Part shown: positions 41,737-50,665 of the stretch, in pieces
Numbering within the stretch: position 1 is the first letter of the stretch
How the letters are laid out: every line of letters begins with the position of its first letter
Source of the DNA: Arthrobacter sp. 35W
GTDB lineage: Bacteria > Actinomycetota > Actinomycetes > Actinomycetales > Micrococcaceae
Direction: 5' to 3'
DNA: 64,000 nucleotides
NCBI RefSeq assembly: GCF_000482545.1
Contig: NZ_KI519455.1
Span: 1,301,247-1,365,246 of the forward strand
Notes under the pieces: model-generated
Database searches by the model: none
Told to the model about the DNA's origin: nothing
The model's input: only the letters and a program-made list of their open reading frames with translations
Made by a program: the position numbers and the translations under genes

Positions 41737-42588
41737 CTACACGGCAGTAAGGGCCAAAAGCCGGTCTGCGACCCAGGCCGCAGCGTCCGTGTGCACATTG
41801 TGGCCGCTCTTGGGGGCGATTTCGACAGTGGCGTGGGGGGCGTACCGCAGGAATTCGCGGGTCATTTCATCAGTGACGAGCCTTGAGCGCTCGCCCCGGA
41901 TCAGTGTGATGGGTAGGTCAAGTGAAGCCAAAGCGCTCCATACCTCAGGCTTTTCAGCGCCCCGCAGGCGGGCGGAGCCGCGGAATTTTGGATCCCACCG
42001 CCATTCCATCAGACCGTCGCTGCGCTCCCGCACGTTCATGGAGACTCCACGGATCAGGGACTTCCGGTCCCGGTGCGGGACCCTCACATGTACGGCGTCC
42101 ACCAGTTCGTCGAAGGTTCCAACCTGGCGCACCTCAGGGTCCCCCGCCGACCCGCCAAGTCCGTGGGGCGTCGCATCCAGCAGCACCAGCCGATCCACCG
42201 GCACCCCGTGGCGGGCAGCGAGGACAACGGACACCATCGCACCCAGCGAGTGTCCCACCAGCGTGAAGTCCTGCTGTACGTCAAGGCGGACTGCTTGTGC
42301 AATGAGCCCAGCCATGTTGGAAATGGTGTAGCCATCCGGTGCAAGACGCGGGGAACGCCCGTGGCCCGGAAGATCATATGCGACTGCAGGTTTGCCGAGC
42401 CGAAGCAGGACGCCGTTCCAGGTGTGGGCGTTCAAGGAAGCGCCATGCAGAAAAACGAAGCGGGGGTCGGTTCCCCAGTGAAGGGCGCTGAGACTGTCCG
42501 CGTTCCCGGGCTGGGGCCGCCTTTCAACCGCGGGCATGGCGAGCCCCAGTGCATGCGCGTGATCGGTGACATGGGAGATTTCATTCAT
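41737..42588 (-). CDS. Alpha/beta hydrolase
   Basis: The 283-residue protein has FLHGASLNAHTWNGVLLRLG for the oxyanion hole, the nucleophile motif VGHSLGAMVS and the catalytic His in SGHNVHTDA. Size and motifs fit the family of carbon-carbon bond hydrolases, esterases and lactonases in aromatic breakdown. It is the only catalytic gene of the island on the minus strand and diverges from the crotonase, sharing a 176-bp AT-rich control region. The substrate is unknown. Confidence 0.85.
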   Translation of the reverse strand: MNEISHVTDHAHALGLAMPAVERRPQPGNADSLSALHWGTDPRFVFLHGASLNAHTWNGVLLRLGKPAVAYDLPGHGRSPRLAPDGYTISNMAGLIAQAVRLDVQQDFTLVGHSLGAMVSVVLAARHGVPVDRLVLLDATPHGLGGSAGDPEVRQVGTFDELVDAVHVRVPHRDRKSLIRGVSMNVRERSDGLMEWRWDPKFRGSARLRGAEKPEVWSALASLDLPITLIRGERSRLVTDEMTREFLRYAPHATVEIAPKSGHNVHTDAAAWVADRLLALTAV

Positions 42589-42728
42589 GAACCAACCGCC
42601 TGAGTTCTCGTGCCATGTCCGCCATTGATGGAAGACAATTATCTATTCGAGAGTATCAATGTTCGTCAAGTACATACGGTGTATTGCCCGTTTGGCCCTC
42701 AATGGTCGAGTGCCACCAAGAATAAACC

Positions 42729-42757
42729 TAGACACTTTGCCAAACGAACCATATTAT
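42729..42757 (+). promoter_or_regulatory. Leaderless promoter of the crotonase operon
   Basis: TAGACA (42729-42734), a 17-bp spacer and TATTAT (42752-42757) form a near-consensus sigma-70 promoter on the plus strand. The ATG at 42765 is seven nt after the -10 box, and no ribosome-binding site is present, so translation is probably leaderless. The rest of the gap (42589-42728) is AT-rich with a small dyad TACA-TACGG-TGTA that could bind a regulator. Confidence 0.65.
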
Positions 42758-42764
42758 TTATGTC

Positions 42765-43757
42765 ATGGATGTGTCTGAGGTTCCCGTGCTCGATCTTCGA
42801 ACTCTGTTGTGCCACGACGCCGTGGGAGAGCTGCGGAACATCGGACCCATTGTTGAAATCCGCTCTGGCCCGGACGCAGAGACGACGGAACCTGTGGCAG
42901 TCAGGGAACTCGAGGCGCTGAGGCACTTGCCGCTGATCACCATGATGGTTGAACCGGATCCCTCGCTCCCAAAATCGTCTCTCCACGAATCCATGGACCT
43001 TCTGGTGCCGGCGGAATTGCGCGGACAGGTCATTGCACGGGTGATGGAGAATCCCCAGGCAGCCATGGTCCTGGCCCGGCTGCTTCGGGCAACTGAGTTC
43101 CTGCCCGTACTGAACGCCATAGAGTTGGAGTCCTTTGCGTATGCAACTCTTCAGTCAGGATCCGAGTTTTCCCGGTGGCTGTCCACGCGGGCTGTGCGCC
43201 AGCAGGCGCCGCCAAGCAGGGCGCCGCTTGCCGTCACGGACGCTGGCGCAAACGTTACGTTGACACTGAACCGGCCGGAGTCTGCCAATGCCCTCAATGC
43301 CGTGCTGCGGGCCGAGTTGGTCTCGTCACTGTCAGCATTGGCTCTGACAGACTCTGCGATCGAACTCGCAGGCAGGGGGCCGCACTTTTGCGCCGGCGGC
43401 GATCTTCGGGAGTTTGGCTTGGCGGAGAATCCCGCCATGGCGCATATGACCCGCATGCGGCAGAACCTGCCGGCAGCCATGGCGCGTGTGTCCACCAGGC
43501 TTACTGCCCGGGTGCATGGATCCTGCGTAGGAGCGGGGATGGAGATGGCTTCGTTTGCCGGGCGGGTCGTGGCGGCACCCGGTACGACGTGGCGCTTGCC
43601 GGAAGTGTCCATGGGTTTGCTGCCAGGCTGCGGCGGCACTGTGAGCATTCCGCGGCGGATAGGCCGCCAGCGCACTCTGCTGCTCGCGCTCGCTGACCTG
43701 AAAATTGGGGTCCACACCGCGCTCAGCTGGGGGTTGATCGATGCGGTGGATGGATGA
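42765..43757 (+). CDS. Enoyl-CoA hydratase/isomerase (crotonase) with apparently permuted halves
   Basis: The 330-residue protein has a crotonase core from about residue 155: LNRPESANALNAVLRAELVS, GRGPHFCAGGDLREFG (first oxyanion loop) and SCVGAGMEMASFAGRVVAAP (second oxyanion loop). It ends at SWGLIDAVDG, where normal crotonases still have the C-terminal helices. A segment like those helices (ENPQAAMVLARLLRATEFLP, NAIELESFAYATLQSGSEF) is instead found near residues 93-135, before the core. The order therefore looks permuted. It could hydrate an enoyl-CoA or hydrolyse or cleave a ring thioester. ATGA couples it to the next gene. Confidence 0.82.
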   Translation: MDVSEVPVLDLRTLLCHDAVGELRNIGPIVEIRSGPDAETTEPVAVRELEALRHLPLITMMVEPDPSLPKSSLHESMDLLVPAELRGQVIARVMENPQAAMVLARLLRATEFLPVLNAIELESFAYATLQSGSEFSRWLSTRAVRQQAPPSRAPLAVTDAGANVTLTLNRPESANALNAVLRAELVSSLSALALTDSAIELAGRGPHFCAGGDLREFGLAENPAMAHMTRMRQNLPAAMARVSTRLTARVHGSCVGAGMEMASFAGRVVAAPGTTWRLPEVSMGLLPGCGGTVSIPRRIGRQRTLLLALADLKIGVHTALSWGLIDAVDG

Positions 43758-45001
43758 ACCCCAGACCGAGCGTTCCGGCAGCCAGCCCAGCCGACCTCCT
43801 GCACCGCGTCGGCTGGGACGAATTGGCCGATGGCTGCCTTGAATCGCTGGAGAACCGTGACCAACTGCACCTGACAGCAGCGGACCGCTGGGCCCGGAGC
43901 GGCGCCCAGCGGCTCACGGCATTTCAGGGGCGCCCGCCCGGTGACGTCGCAGGACGGATGTCAGCAGCCGCGTTGGCGTTGGAGACGATTACCAAACACC
44001 ACGCGCGCACCATAGCACTGGATGGAGCAGGGTTGCTCGGCGAACGTGCAGCTCTATCCGACGGCAGGTACCAACCCCATCCGGGGCGTACACTCCGCGG
44101 CGCGGGCTTGATGCTGAGAACCATCGACGGCTGGATCGCGGCGAACCTTCCCCGCGACTGCGACCGGATGATGATTCCAGCGCTGACCGACGGGGACGTG
44201 GCGGAAGGGGACATCACGGGTCTTTCGCACTGGACGAAGACCCGGCGGATCGAGCCTGTTTTGGAGCGCGCCCGGCTCCTTGGCGTGGCCCTGGCCGAAG
44301 TCTCCAGACCAAGCCGGGCCCCGAACCTTCCCGTGGCGCCGTGGAGCACATCGAATTTGTTGCGACGTGCGCCACGACCTTTCGCCGAGACCACGGTCCT
44401 TGACCTGTCGGGCCTGTGGGCGGGCCCGCTGGCAGCGTCCCTCCTCGGCGAAGCGGGTGCCAGCGTGGTGAGGCTCGACAGCGAATCCCGCCCGGCGCCG
44501 AACCCTCCACCGGATGAAGAATTCGACCGGCTGCTGAACGGGCGGAAGGAAAATCTCCGGATCGACTTCGACGATCGGGAACTGCTGCATGCAACTGTGG
44601 CCCAGGCCGACGTCGTCATCATGTCTTCGCGCCGGAGGGCGATCGAAAATCTGGGGCTCCGTCCCAGGGCCGGCCAACTGTGGCTGTCCATTACCGCGCA
44701 CGGCAACCAGGGAACTGCTGCCGAACGCATCGGCTTCGGCGACGACGCCGCCGCGTCGGCCGGCGCAGTCTTCTGGCACGAGGGGAAGCCGAATTATTGC
44801 GGGGACGCCTTGGCAGATCCGATTACCGGACTGCTGGCTTCCGTCGCGTGCGCAGGGCTCCTGGCGCGAGGGGTCAGCGGCCAAATCGAGATCTCCCTGG
44901 CGGGCGCTTCCCGATGGGCAATCGCCGATGTGGCCGATTCACCGGCCGCCGGAACCGAGCCGGCGTCGCCGCCCCGCGCCCGCAACAGGGCGTGGCCGTG
45001 A
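43754..45001 (+). CDS. Class III CoA-transferase with halves in swapped order
   Basis: The 415-residue protein has the CoA-binding start motif TVLDLSGLWAGPLAASLLGE, ASVVRLDSESRP and a GDALADPITGLLAS catalytic region only from about residue 215. Before it, residues 110-195 carry the part that normally comes later (GLMLRTIDGWIAANLPRDCD and the following helix). In the other two transferases of the island the order is the reverse. It is therefore a circularly permuted CaiB-type protein by motif order. The substrate is unknown. It overlaps the crotonase by four bases and the amidohydrolase by four. Confidence 0.82.
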   Translation: MNPRPSVPAASPADLLHRVGWDELADGCLESLENRDQLHLTAADRWARSGAQRLTAFQGRPPGDVAGRMSAAALALETITKHHARTIALDGAGLLGERAALSDGRYQPHPGRTLRGAGLMLRTIDGWIAANLPRDCDRMMIPALTDGDVAEGDITGLSHWTKTRRIEPVLERARLLGVALAEVSRPSRAPNLPVAPWSTSNLLRRAPRPFAETTVLDLSGLWAGPLAASLLGEAGASVVRLDSESRPAPNPPPDEEFDRLLNGRKENLRIDFDDRELLHATVAQADVVIMSSRRRAIENLGLRPRAGQLWLSITAHGNQGTAAERIGFGDDAAASAGAVFWHEGKPNYCGDALADPITGLLASVACAGLLARGVSGQIEISLAGASRWAIADVADSPAAGTEPASPPRARNRAWP

Positions 45002-46380
45002 CGTCCATAGCCATTGTGAATGCCAGCGTCGGGCTCCATGACGACCAAACCGTGCTCATAGACCGCGGTGTCGTAGTGGGCATCTTCGATGGCCACATTC
45101 TTCCGAAGGCAACCACAACGATCGACGCGCTAGGGGGAGCGGTCCTTCCCGGACTATGGGACCATCACGTCCACCTCCACGCTTCGGCTGCGAGGAAGCG
45201 TTCCGTAGACGTCAGTGGTGTTCGCGACATCCGGGATTTCGCTGAGGTCCTGTTAAAGGCAGCGGGCGAGGTACGCCCCGGCGAATGGGTGCGCGTTGTT
45301 GGCTACAACGATGGAAAGTTGGGGGAGCTAGAATCCCGGCGCCTCCACGAACTGGTCCCGACTGAGATTCCGATGCGTGTCCAACATCGGGGAGGCCACC
45401 AGTGGGTGCTCAACCCCGCCGGGGCAAGGGTGCTGGCCGAAGCTGCGGGACGCGAGGTCCCGGCGGACGGCGTCTTGTGGGAGGACGACACATTGCTGCA
45501 CCTGTTGGCAGGATCCCGTCCTTCGGCCGCGGAGTTGAAGGCGGAGGTGCGACACTTGGTCCAACAGGGATGCGTAGGCGCAACGGACATGACCGCCACT
45601 ACCGGCTCCGAGGCAGCAGAGGCCCTTCTGTGCGCAGCGCAAGACGTTCTCAATTTGCAGTTGTTTGGTTCCCCGGATCCTGAGGGCTGGCGCAGCAAGG
45701 CTCCAGCGTGGCTGAACGGGGCCAAGATTGTCATCTCTGACCACAAGTTGCCTCCACCCGAAGGCCTGCAGAACCAGATCCTGGCCAGTCGTCCTCTACC
45801 CGTTGCCGTGCATGCCGTGACTGCCTCTGCCCTCGCCCTCGCGGCGTGGGCATTTAGCGGAGAAGTGCGCGTCGGGGACAGAATCGAGCACGCATTCTTG
45901 GCGTCAAGCGGACTGATCGGAGAATTGGCGCAGCGTGGACTTTTCATCGGCGCCCATCCAGGTTTCATTTGGTCACAAGGGGACCGCCTCCTGCAGCAAC
46001 TTGAAGAAGACGAAATTCCCGACTACCAGAAATTACGGACCTGGCATCGGGCTGGGACGCGTCTGCTGGGCGGCACTGACATGCCATTCGCCACGGAGAA
46101 CCTGTGGCGTGCGATGCAAAGCGCCGTCGATCGGCGCACTTCCGGCGGCCGGCTCATCAACGCCCAAGAGGCCCTGTCCCCGGAGGAGGCTTTCGCCATG
46201 TTCACAAAGGACGGGCTCCATGGCCGCGCCAAGGCCCCGGTGCTCGGCCTTGGCGATGTCGCGGACCTCTGCGTGATCGACAGGCCATGGCGTCAGGCGA
46301 GAAAGGACCTCGCTACGGTCCGGGCGAAGGCTACGATCCACTCCGGCGTCATACGCTGGCGGTCCAGCGGTTGGGACTAA
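44998..46380 (+). CDS. YtcJ-like amidohydrolase (amidohydrolase family 3)
   Basis: The 460-residue protein has the metal site LPGLWDHHVHLHASAARKRS, a mid-protein H in IEHAF and GGTDMPFATENLWRA with the catalytic Asp. The N- and C-terminal beta-strands form the usual composite sandwich. Such enzymes hydrolyse C-N or C-O bonds in cyclic amides, lactones or carbamates. It overlaps the CoA-transferase as GTGA. Its 3' end overlaps the convergent PaaX gene by 32 bp. A ring-opening step of the island pathway is an inference. Confidence 0.83.
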   Translation: MTSIAIVNASVGLHDDQTVLIDRGVVVGIFDGHILPKATTTIDALGGAVLPGLWDHHVHLHASAARKRSVDVSGVRDIRDFAEVLLKAAGEVRPGEWVRVVGYNDGKLGELESRRLHELVPTEIPMRVQHRGGHQWVLNPAGARVLAEAAGREVPADGVLWEDDTLLHLLAGSRPSAAELKAEVRHLVQQGCVGATDMTATTGSEAAEALLCAAQDVLNLQLFGSPDPEGWRSKAPAWLNGAKIVISDHKLPPPEGLQNQILASRPLPVAVHAVTASALALAAWAFSGEVRVGDRIEHAFLASSGLIGELAQRGLFIGAHPGFIWSQGDRLLQQLEEDEIPDYQKLRTWHRAGTRLLGGTDMPFATENLWRAMQSAVDRRTSGGRLINAQEALSPEEAFAMFTKDGLHGRAKAPVLGLGDVADLCVIDRPWRQARKDLATVRAKATIHSGVIRWRSSGWD

Positions 46381-47305
46381 TCTGTCCGAGTTCGCTGAAG
46401 GGAGTGGCCGTGATCTTTCCCATTCGCTCCGCGAGTTCAGGGTCATAGCGGTGCAGCACCTGCCTGACCCTGATCGAGGCAACCGCTGCCATCTCATCGA
46501 AGGCCCGAACAAACGCCTTCCTTGCCTCAATCCGGGGCCAGCCATCAGGCATCATATCCATCGGCAGTTCGGGATCAAGACGCACTACCCTGCGGAAGCT
46601 GACCAACAGTTCCGTCCGTTGCCGAAGCGCCGAAACAGGATTCAGGTCCCCACGCATAGCAAGTTCGTAGAGGAGGTCCGACCGGTCCTTGAGTTCGGCG
46701 TATCGGTGGCCCACCGGCTCCAAATTCCAAGCGTCCAAAGGTTTTCGGCCCGCAATGACCATGCCGGTGTCGGGCATGGTGAAGACCGCAGCATTGTCGA
46801 CGCCGAGGGCTCGTATCTCCCCCAAAATTCCATCTGCGCGGCGACCAGGTGCTATCCACATCGCATCGTAAAACGGGGCGAAACCCTCAAACCGCAGCCG
46901 TGTCCGAAAAGTAGTGCGAATTTCGCGGTGCTCTTCGGGTATGGAAAACGCCACGATGGTCCAATGGCCATCCCAAGTATCAGAAGCGCCGAAGGACAAC
47001 ACTCGGCGGGTACCGGACTCAACGCGAGCAACTGTCTGGTCGCTAATACGGTATGAGGTATTGCGTCCGGACTTGCTCAGTTCCAGGAGTCCGTCTTTTG
47101 TCATACGGCTTAGGGTTGCCCTAGCATTTGCGGAGCCGATGCCGAAACCATCCATCAATTCCACCAGCGCCCCAGAAGGCAAGTAGGAATCTTGGTTCCG
47201 CCACACAAATCCAAACATCGTGACCATAAGATCACGCGCAGTATGGGCAGAATCTGCGTCATCCAACTTGGAGGGCGCGTTCTGGACGGAACCCGGAATC
47301 ACCAT
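46349..47305 (-). CDS. PaaX-family regulator
   Basis: The 318-residue protein has a winged HTH near LVELMDGFGIGSANARATLS and the PaaX core WTIVAFSIPEEHREIRTTFR and FAPFYDAMWIAP. It is distantly related to the other PaaX (24716-25735) and lacks that protein's cysteine tail. It closes the island on the right and is convergent with the amidohydrolase, sharing 32 bp of coding DNA. TAATGT lies seven nt before its ATG and GGGAGG a little further up, so the start mode is unclear. It probably controls the crotonase-transferase-amidohydrolase operon. Its ligand is unknown. Confidence 0.85.
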   Translation of the reverse strand: MVIPGSVQNAPSKLDDADSAHTARDLMVTMFGFVWRNQDSYLPSGALVELMDGFGIGSANARATLSRMTKDGLLELSKSGRNTSYRISDQTVARVESGTRRVLSFGASDTWDGHWTIVAFSIPEEHREIRTTFRTRLRFEGFAPFYDAMWIAPGRRADGILGEIRALGVDNAAVFTMPDTGMVIAGRKPLDAWNLEPVGHRYAELKDRSDLLYELAMRGDLNPVSALRQRTELLVSFRRVVRLDPELPMDMMPDGWPRIEARKAFVRAFDEMAAVASIRVRQVLHRYDPELAERMGKITATPFSELGQISPNRWTASV

Positions 47306-47496
47306 GCTCTACACATTACCTCCCTACGACTGTCGAGTCTGTCACGAAACGTTGGACGCCTCATGGGCCCGCATACGGAAACGTCGCTCTGCACTGGGCG
47401 CTGCTGTTGCCAAGAACTGCGACGGCACTGCCCCCGCAGTTGATGGCTGGACAGGCCTCGGGATAAGAACGCTGCCAACGGCATTCAATGGAGAGC

Positions 47497-48978
47497 CTAG
47501 ACCTCGTACGGGTCGGCGATGCCGATGTACTGGGTGGTGGTGTACTCCGCGATGCCCTCGGCGCCGCCCTCGCGGCCCAGGCCGGAGTGCTTGACGCCGC
47601 CAAAGGGCGCCGCGGCGTTGGAGATGACGCCGGCGTTGAAGCCCACCATGCCAAACTCCAGCTTCTCGCTCATGCGCAGGAGCCTGGAGAAGTCGCGGCT
47701 GTACAGGTAGGAAGCCAGGCCGTATTCGGTGGCATTGGCGATGCGGGCGGCGTCGTCCTCGTCGGTGAAGGTGGTGACAGGGGCGACGGGCCCGAAGATC
47801 TCCTGGCCAAGGATGTCGGCGTCGTTGGGCACATTGGCCAGCACCGTGGGCTGGTAGAACCAGCCCGGACCCTCCACCGGTGCGCCGCCGGCCAGCACCG
47901 TGGCGCCGGCGTCGACGGCGGCGGTGACCAGCGTGTGGATGCCGGCCCGGGCCTTCTCGTCGATCATCGGACCCACCTGGGCGCCGGCCTCGGTGCCGCG
48001 GCCGGTGGCCAGGGCGCCCATCTTCACGGCAAATTTCGCGGTGAATTCGGCCGCGATGGACTCCTGCACCAGGAAGCGGTTGGCCGCGGTGCAGGCCTCG
48101 CCCATGTTGCGCATCTTGGCGGCCATGGCGCCGTCGACGGCCTTGTCCAGGTCCGCGTCGGCAAAGACGATGAACGGGGCGTTGCCGCCGAGCTCCATGG
48201 AGGTGCGCAGCACGTTGTCCGTGGCATCCTTCATCAGGCGCTTGCCCACCTCGGTGGAGCCGGTGAAGGAGACCTTGCGCAGCCGGGAATCGGCCAGGAT
48301 CGGAGCGGAAATGGCGGCGGCGCTGGAGCCGGAGACCACGTTGAGCACGCCGGCGGGCAGCCCGGCCTCCATCATGGTCGCGGCGAAGAGCTGGGAGGTC
48401 AGCGGGGTCAGCTTGGCGGGCTTGAGCACCATGGTGCAGCCGGCGGCAATGGCCGGGCCCACCTTGCGCGTGGCCATCGCCAGCGGGAAGTTCCAAGGTG
48501 TGATCAGCAGGCACGGGCCCACCGGCTTGCGCTGGACCAGGATCTTGTTCTTGCCCTCGGGGCTGGTCAGGTACCGGCCGTAGTCGCGGACGGTCTCCTC
48601 CGAGTACCAGCGCAGGAACTCGGCGCCGTAGGCCACCTCGCCGCGGGCCTCGGCCAGCGGCTTGCCCATTTCCAGCGTCATCAGCAGGGCGAAGTCCTCG
48701 GCCCGGGCGGTCACCAGCTCGAAGGCCTTGCGTAGGATTTCGGCCCGCACCCGTGGGGCCGTGCGGGCCCAGCCGGCCTGTGCGGCGGCCGCGGAATCCA
48801 GGGCGGCCAGCGCGTCCTCGCTGCCGCCGTCGGCGATGGAGAGCAGCACCTCGCCCGTGGCGGGGTCGTGGACCTCCATGGTCCGGCCGCTAGCGGCATC
48901 GCGCCACTGCCCGTTGATCAGCAGTCCGGTGGGGACGGAGGCCAGCAACGCTGCTTCGCGCTCGGGGGAAATGGTCAT
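47497..48978 (-). CDS. gabD: NAD(P)-dependent succinate-semialdehyde dehydrogenase
   Basis: The 493-residue aldehyde dehydrogenase has the Rossmann motif FTGSTEVGKRL, the general base Glu in SMELGGNAPF and the nucleophile Cys in MGEACTAANRF. It oxidises succinic semialdehyde, one product of the HpaI aldolase encoded just upstream, to succinate. AGGAG precedes the ATG. As the last gene of the homoprotocatechuate operon it links the pathway to the TCA cycle. Assignment to succinic semialdehyde rests on position and overall similarity. Confidence 0.88.
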   Translation of the reverse strand: MTISPEREAALLASVPTGLLINGQWRDAASGRTMEVHDPATGEVLLSIADGGSEDALAALDSAAAAQAGWARTAPRVRAEILRKAFELVTARAEDFALLMTLEMGKPLAEARGEVAYGAEFLRWYSEETVRDYGRYLTSPEGKNKILVQRKPVGPCLLITPWNFPLAMATRKVGPAIAAGCTMVLKPAKLTPLTSQLFAATMMEAGLPAGVLNVVSGSSAAAISAPILADSRLRKVSFTGSTEVGKRLMKDATDNVLRTSMELGGNAPFIVFADADLDKAVDGAMAAKMRNMGEACTAANRFLVQESIAAEFTAKFAVKMGALATGRGTEAGAQVGPMIDEKARAGIHTLVTAAVDAGATVLAGGAPVEGPGWFYQPTVLANVPNDADILGQEIFGPVAPVTTFTDEDDAARIANATEYGLASYLYSRDFSRLLRMSEKLEFGMVGFNAGVISNAAAPFGGVKHSGLGREGGAEGIAEYTTTQYIGIADPYEV

Positions 48979-49019
48979 GAATGTACTCCTTGTGATGTGG
49001 GGCTCCGAGCGGCCGGGGA

Positions 49020-49835
49020 CTAATAGCTGGCGGGGGTGCCGGGGCGGGTGGATGGAACGGGAAGGTAGGTGGCGGCCAGGGCTTCGCTGCCGCGGGCCAG
49101 CAGTGCGACGTCGGCCCCCACCAGGATGAAATCGACGCCGGCATCGAGATAGCGGCGCGCGGTGGCCTCGGCGAAGGCATTGACGCCCACGGGTTTTCCG
49201 GCCGCCTTGACCGCACAGATGGTCCGCTCGACGGCGGCGACGACGTCGGGGTGGTCCTGCTGACCGAGCAGCCCCATCGAGGCGGCCAGGTCCGAGGGGC
49301 CGACGAAGACGGCGTCGATGCCCGCCGTGCCGGCGATGGCCGCGGCGTTCGCCACGGCCTCCACCGATTCGATCTGCACCATCACGGTGATGGTCTCCGA
49401 GGCCCGCGCCAGGTAGTCCGGGATGCGGTTCCACCGGGCGGAGCGGGCCAGGGCCGAGCCCACGCCGCGGACCCCGAGCGGCGGGTAGTGCGCCGCGGCC
49501 ACGGCGGCAGCGGCGTCGGAGGCCGTGTGGACCATGGGGATGAGCAGCGACTGCACGCCCAGGTCCAGGTACTGCTTGATCAGCACGGCGTCGTTCACCG
49601 GCGGACGGACGACGGCGGTGGCCGGGTAGCCACGGACGGCCTGCAGCTGGGCCAGGATGGACTCGAGCCCGTTGGGGCTGTGTTCGGCGTCGATCAGCAG
49701 CCAGTCCAGGCCCGCGCCGGCGCAGATCTCGGCCACCAGCGGGCTCGCGGAGCAGACCCACATGCCGGCCAGCGGCCGGTCCGCCGCGGCCAGGGCGTCC
49801 TTGAACGAGGGGTCCGGATCTACTCGAAACGGCAT
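49020..49835 (-). CDS. hpaI: 4-hydroxy-2-oxoheptane-1,7-dioate aldolase (HpaI)
   Basis: The 271-residue class II aldolase has LLIDAEHSPN (base His), AVVRPPVND (Arg), VQIESVEA (metal Glu) and VFVGPSDLAASMG (metal Asp). It cleaves 4-hydroxy-2-oxoheptanedioate to pyruvate and succinic semialdehyde. The ATG at 49835 overlaps the end of hpaH by 16 bp, showing coupling. It is followed by the succinate-semialdehyde dehydrogenase, which takes its product. Confidence 0.92.
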   Translation of the reverse strand: MPFRVDPDPSFKDALAAADRPLAGMWVCSASPLVAEICAGAGLDWLLIDAEHSPNGLESILAQLQAVRGYPATAVVRPPVNDAVLIKQYLDLGVQSLLIPMVHTASDAAAAVAAAHYPPLGVRGVGSALARSARWNRIPDYLARASETITVMVQIESVEAVANAAAIAGTAGIDAVFVGPSDLAASMGLLGQQDHPDVVAAVERTICAVKAAGKPVGVNAFAEATARRYLDAGVDFILVGADVALLARGSEALAATYLPVPSTRPGTPASY

Positions 49836-50605
49836 GTGATGGTCCCCAGCTTTCCGTAGTCGGCAAACACCGTGTCCCCGGGATTGACCCACATGGGCCG
49901 GGTGAAGGAGCCTGCCAGGATGATCTCCCCGGCCTTGAGGATGTCCCCGTGCGGGGCGATCTTGTTGGCCAGCCAGTGGACGCCGGCGGCGGGGTGGTTC
50001 AGCACCCCGGCCGCTACTCCGGTTTCCTCCACCACCTGGTTCTTGTAGAGGATGGCGGCCACCCAGCGCAGGTCGATGTCATCGGGGCGGACGGGGTTGC
50101 CGCCCACCACCATGGCGCCCATCGCGGCGTTGTCCGCAATGGTGTCCACGATGGTGCGGCCCTCCATCTCGATCCGCGAATCCAGGATCTCCAGCGCGGG
50201 CGTGACGTATTCGGTGGCTCGCAGGACGTCGAAGAGCGTGGCGCCGGGTCCGGCGATGTCCTCCTTGAGCAGGAAGGCCAGCTCCACCTCGACCCGCGGA
50301 TGAGTGTACCGATCCCACTGGAGCGTGGCGCCGTTCTCCAGAATCATGTCCTCGAAGATGAGCCCGTAGTCCGGCTCCGTGATGCCCGTGGCATACTGCA
50401 TCGCCTTGGACGTCAGCCCGATCTTGCGCCCCGCCAGCCGCCGCCCCTCCGCCTCGCAGCGCTGCCGCCAGAGGTTCTGCACGCGGTAGGAATCCTCCAC
50501 CGTCATCTCCGGATACCGCGCCGTGAGCCGCTTCACCGGCGTCCGGGTCTGACCCGCCTCCACCAGCTCGTCGGCAATGCTTTCAATGGTCTTCGGGTCC
50601 AGCAT
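49820..50605 (-). CDS. hpaH: 2-oxo-hept-3-ene-1,7-dioate hydratase (HpaH)
   Basis: The 261-residue hydratase matches the MhpD/HpaH family: [35 protein letters not shown] with metal-binding Glu residues and [10 protein letters not shown]. It adds water to 2-oxo-hept-3-ene-1,7-dioate, giving the substrate of HpaI. It is 60 bp after hpaD and overlaps hpaI. There is an AGGAGG site close before the ATG. Confidence 0.92.
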   Translation of the reverse strand: MLDPKTIESIADELVEAGQTRTPVKRLTARYPEMTVEDSYRVQNLWRQRCEAEGRRLAGRKIGLTSKAMQYATGITEPDYGLIFEDMILENGATLQWDRYTHPRVEVELAFLLKEDIAGPGATLFDVLRATEYVTPALEILDSRIEMEGRTIVDTIADNAAMGAMVVGGNPVRPDDIDLRWVAAILYKNQVVEETGVAAGVLNHPAAGVHWLANKIAPHGDILKAGEIILAGSFTRPMWVNPGDTVFADYGKLGTITCRFE

Positions 50606-50665
50606 CGTTGTCCTCCTGTAAGTCCTTTGCCGTGAGCCGGTGCGGCGATGGCGGGTATGCGGGTC

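Noticed and set aside
23745-47305. Steroid or bile-acid degradation cluster
   Set aside because: Class III CoA-transferases and crotonases suggest it, but no KstD, Kst/HsaC, Mce or cytochrome P450 genes are present, and a Dpp-type importer is atypical.
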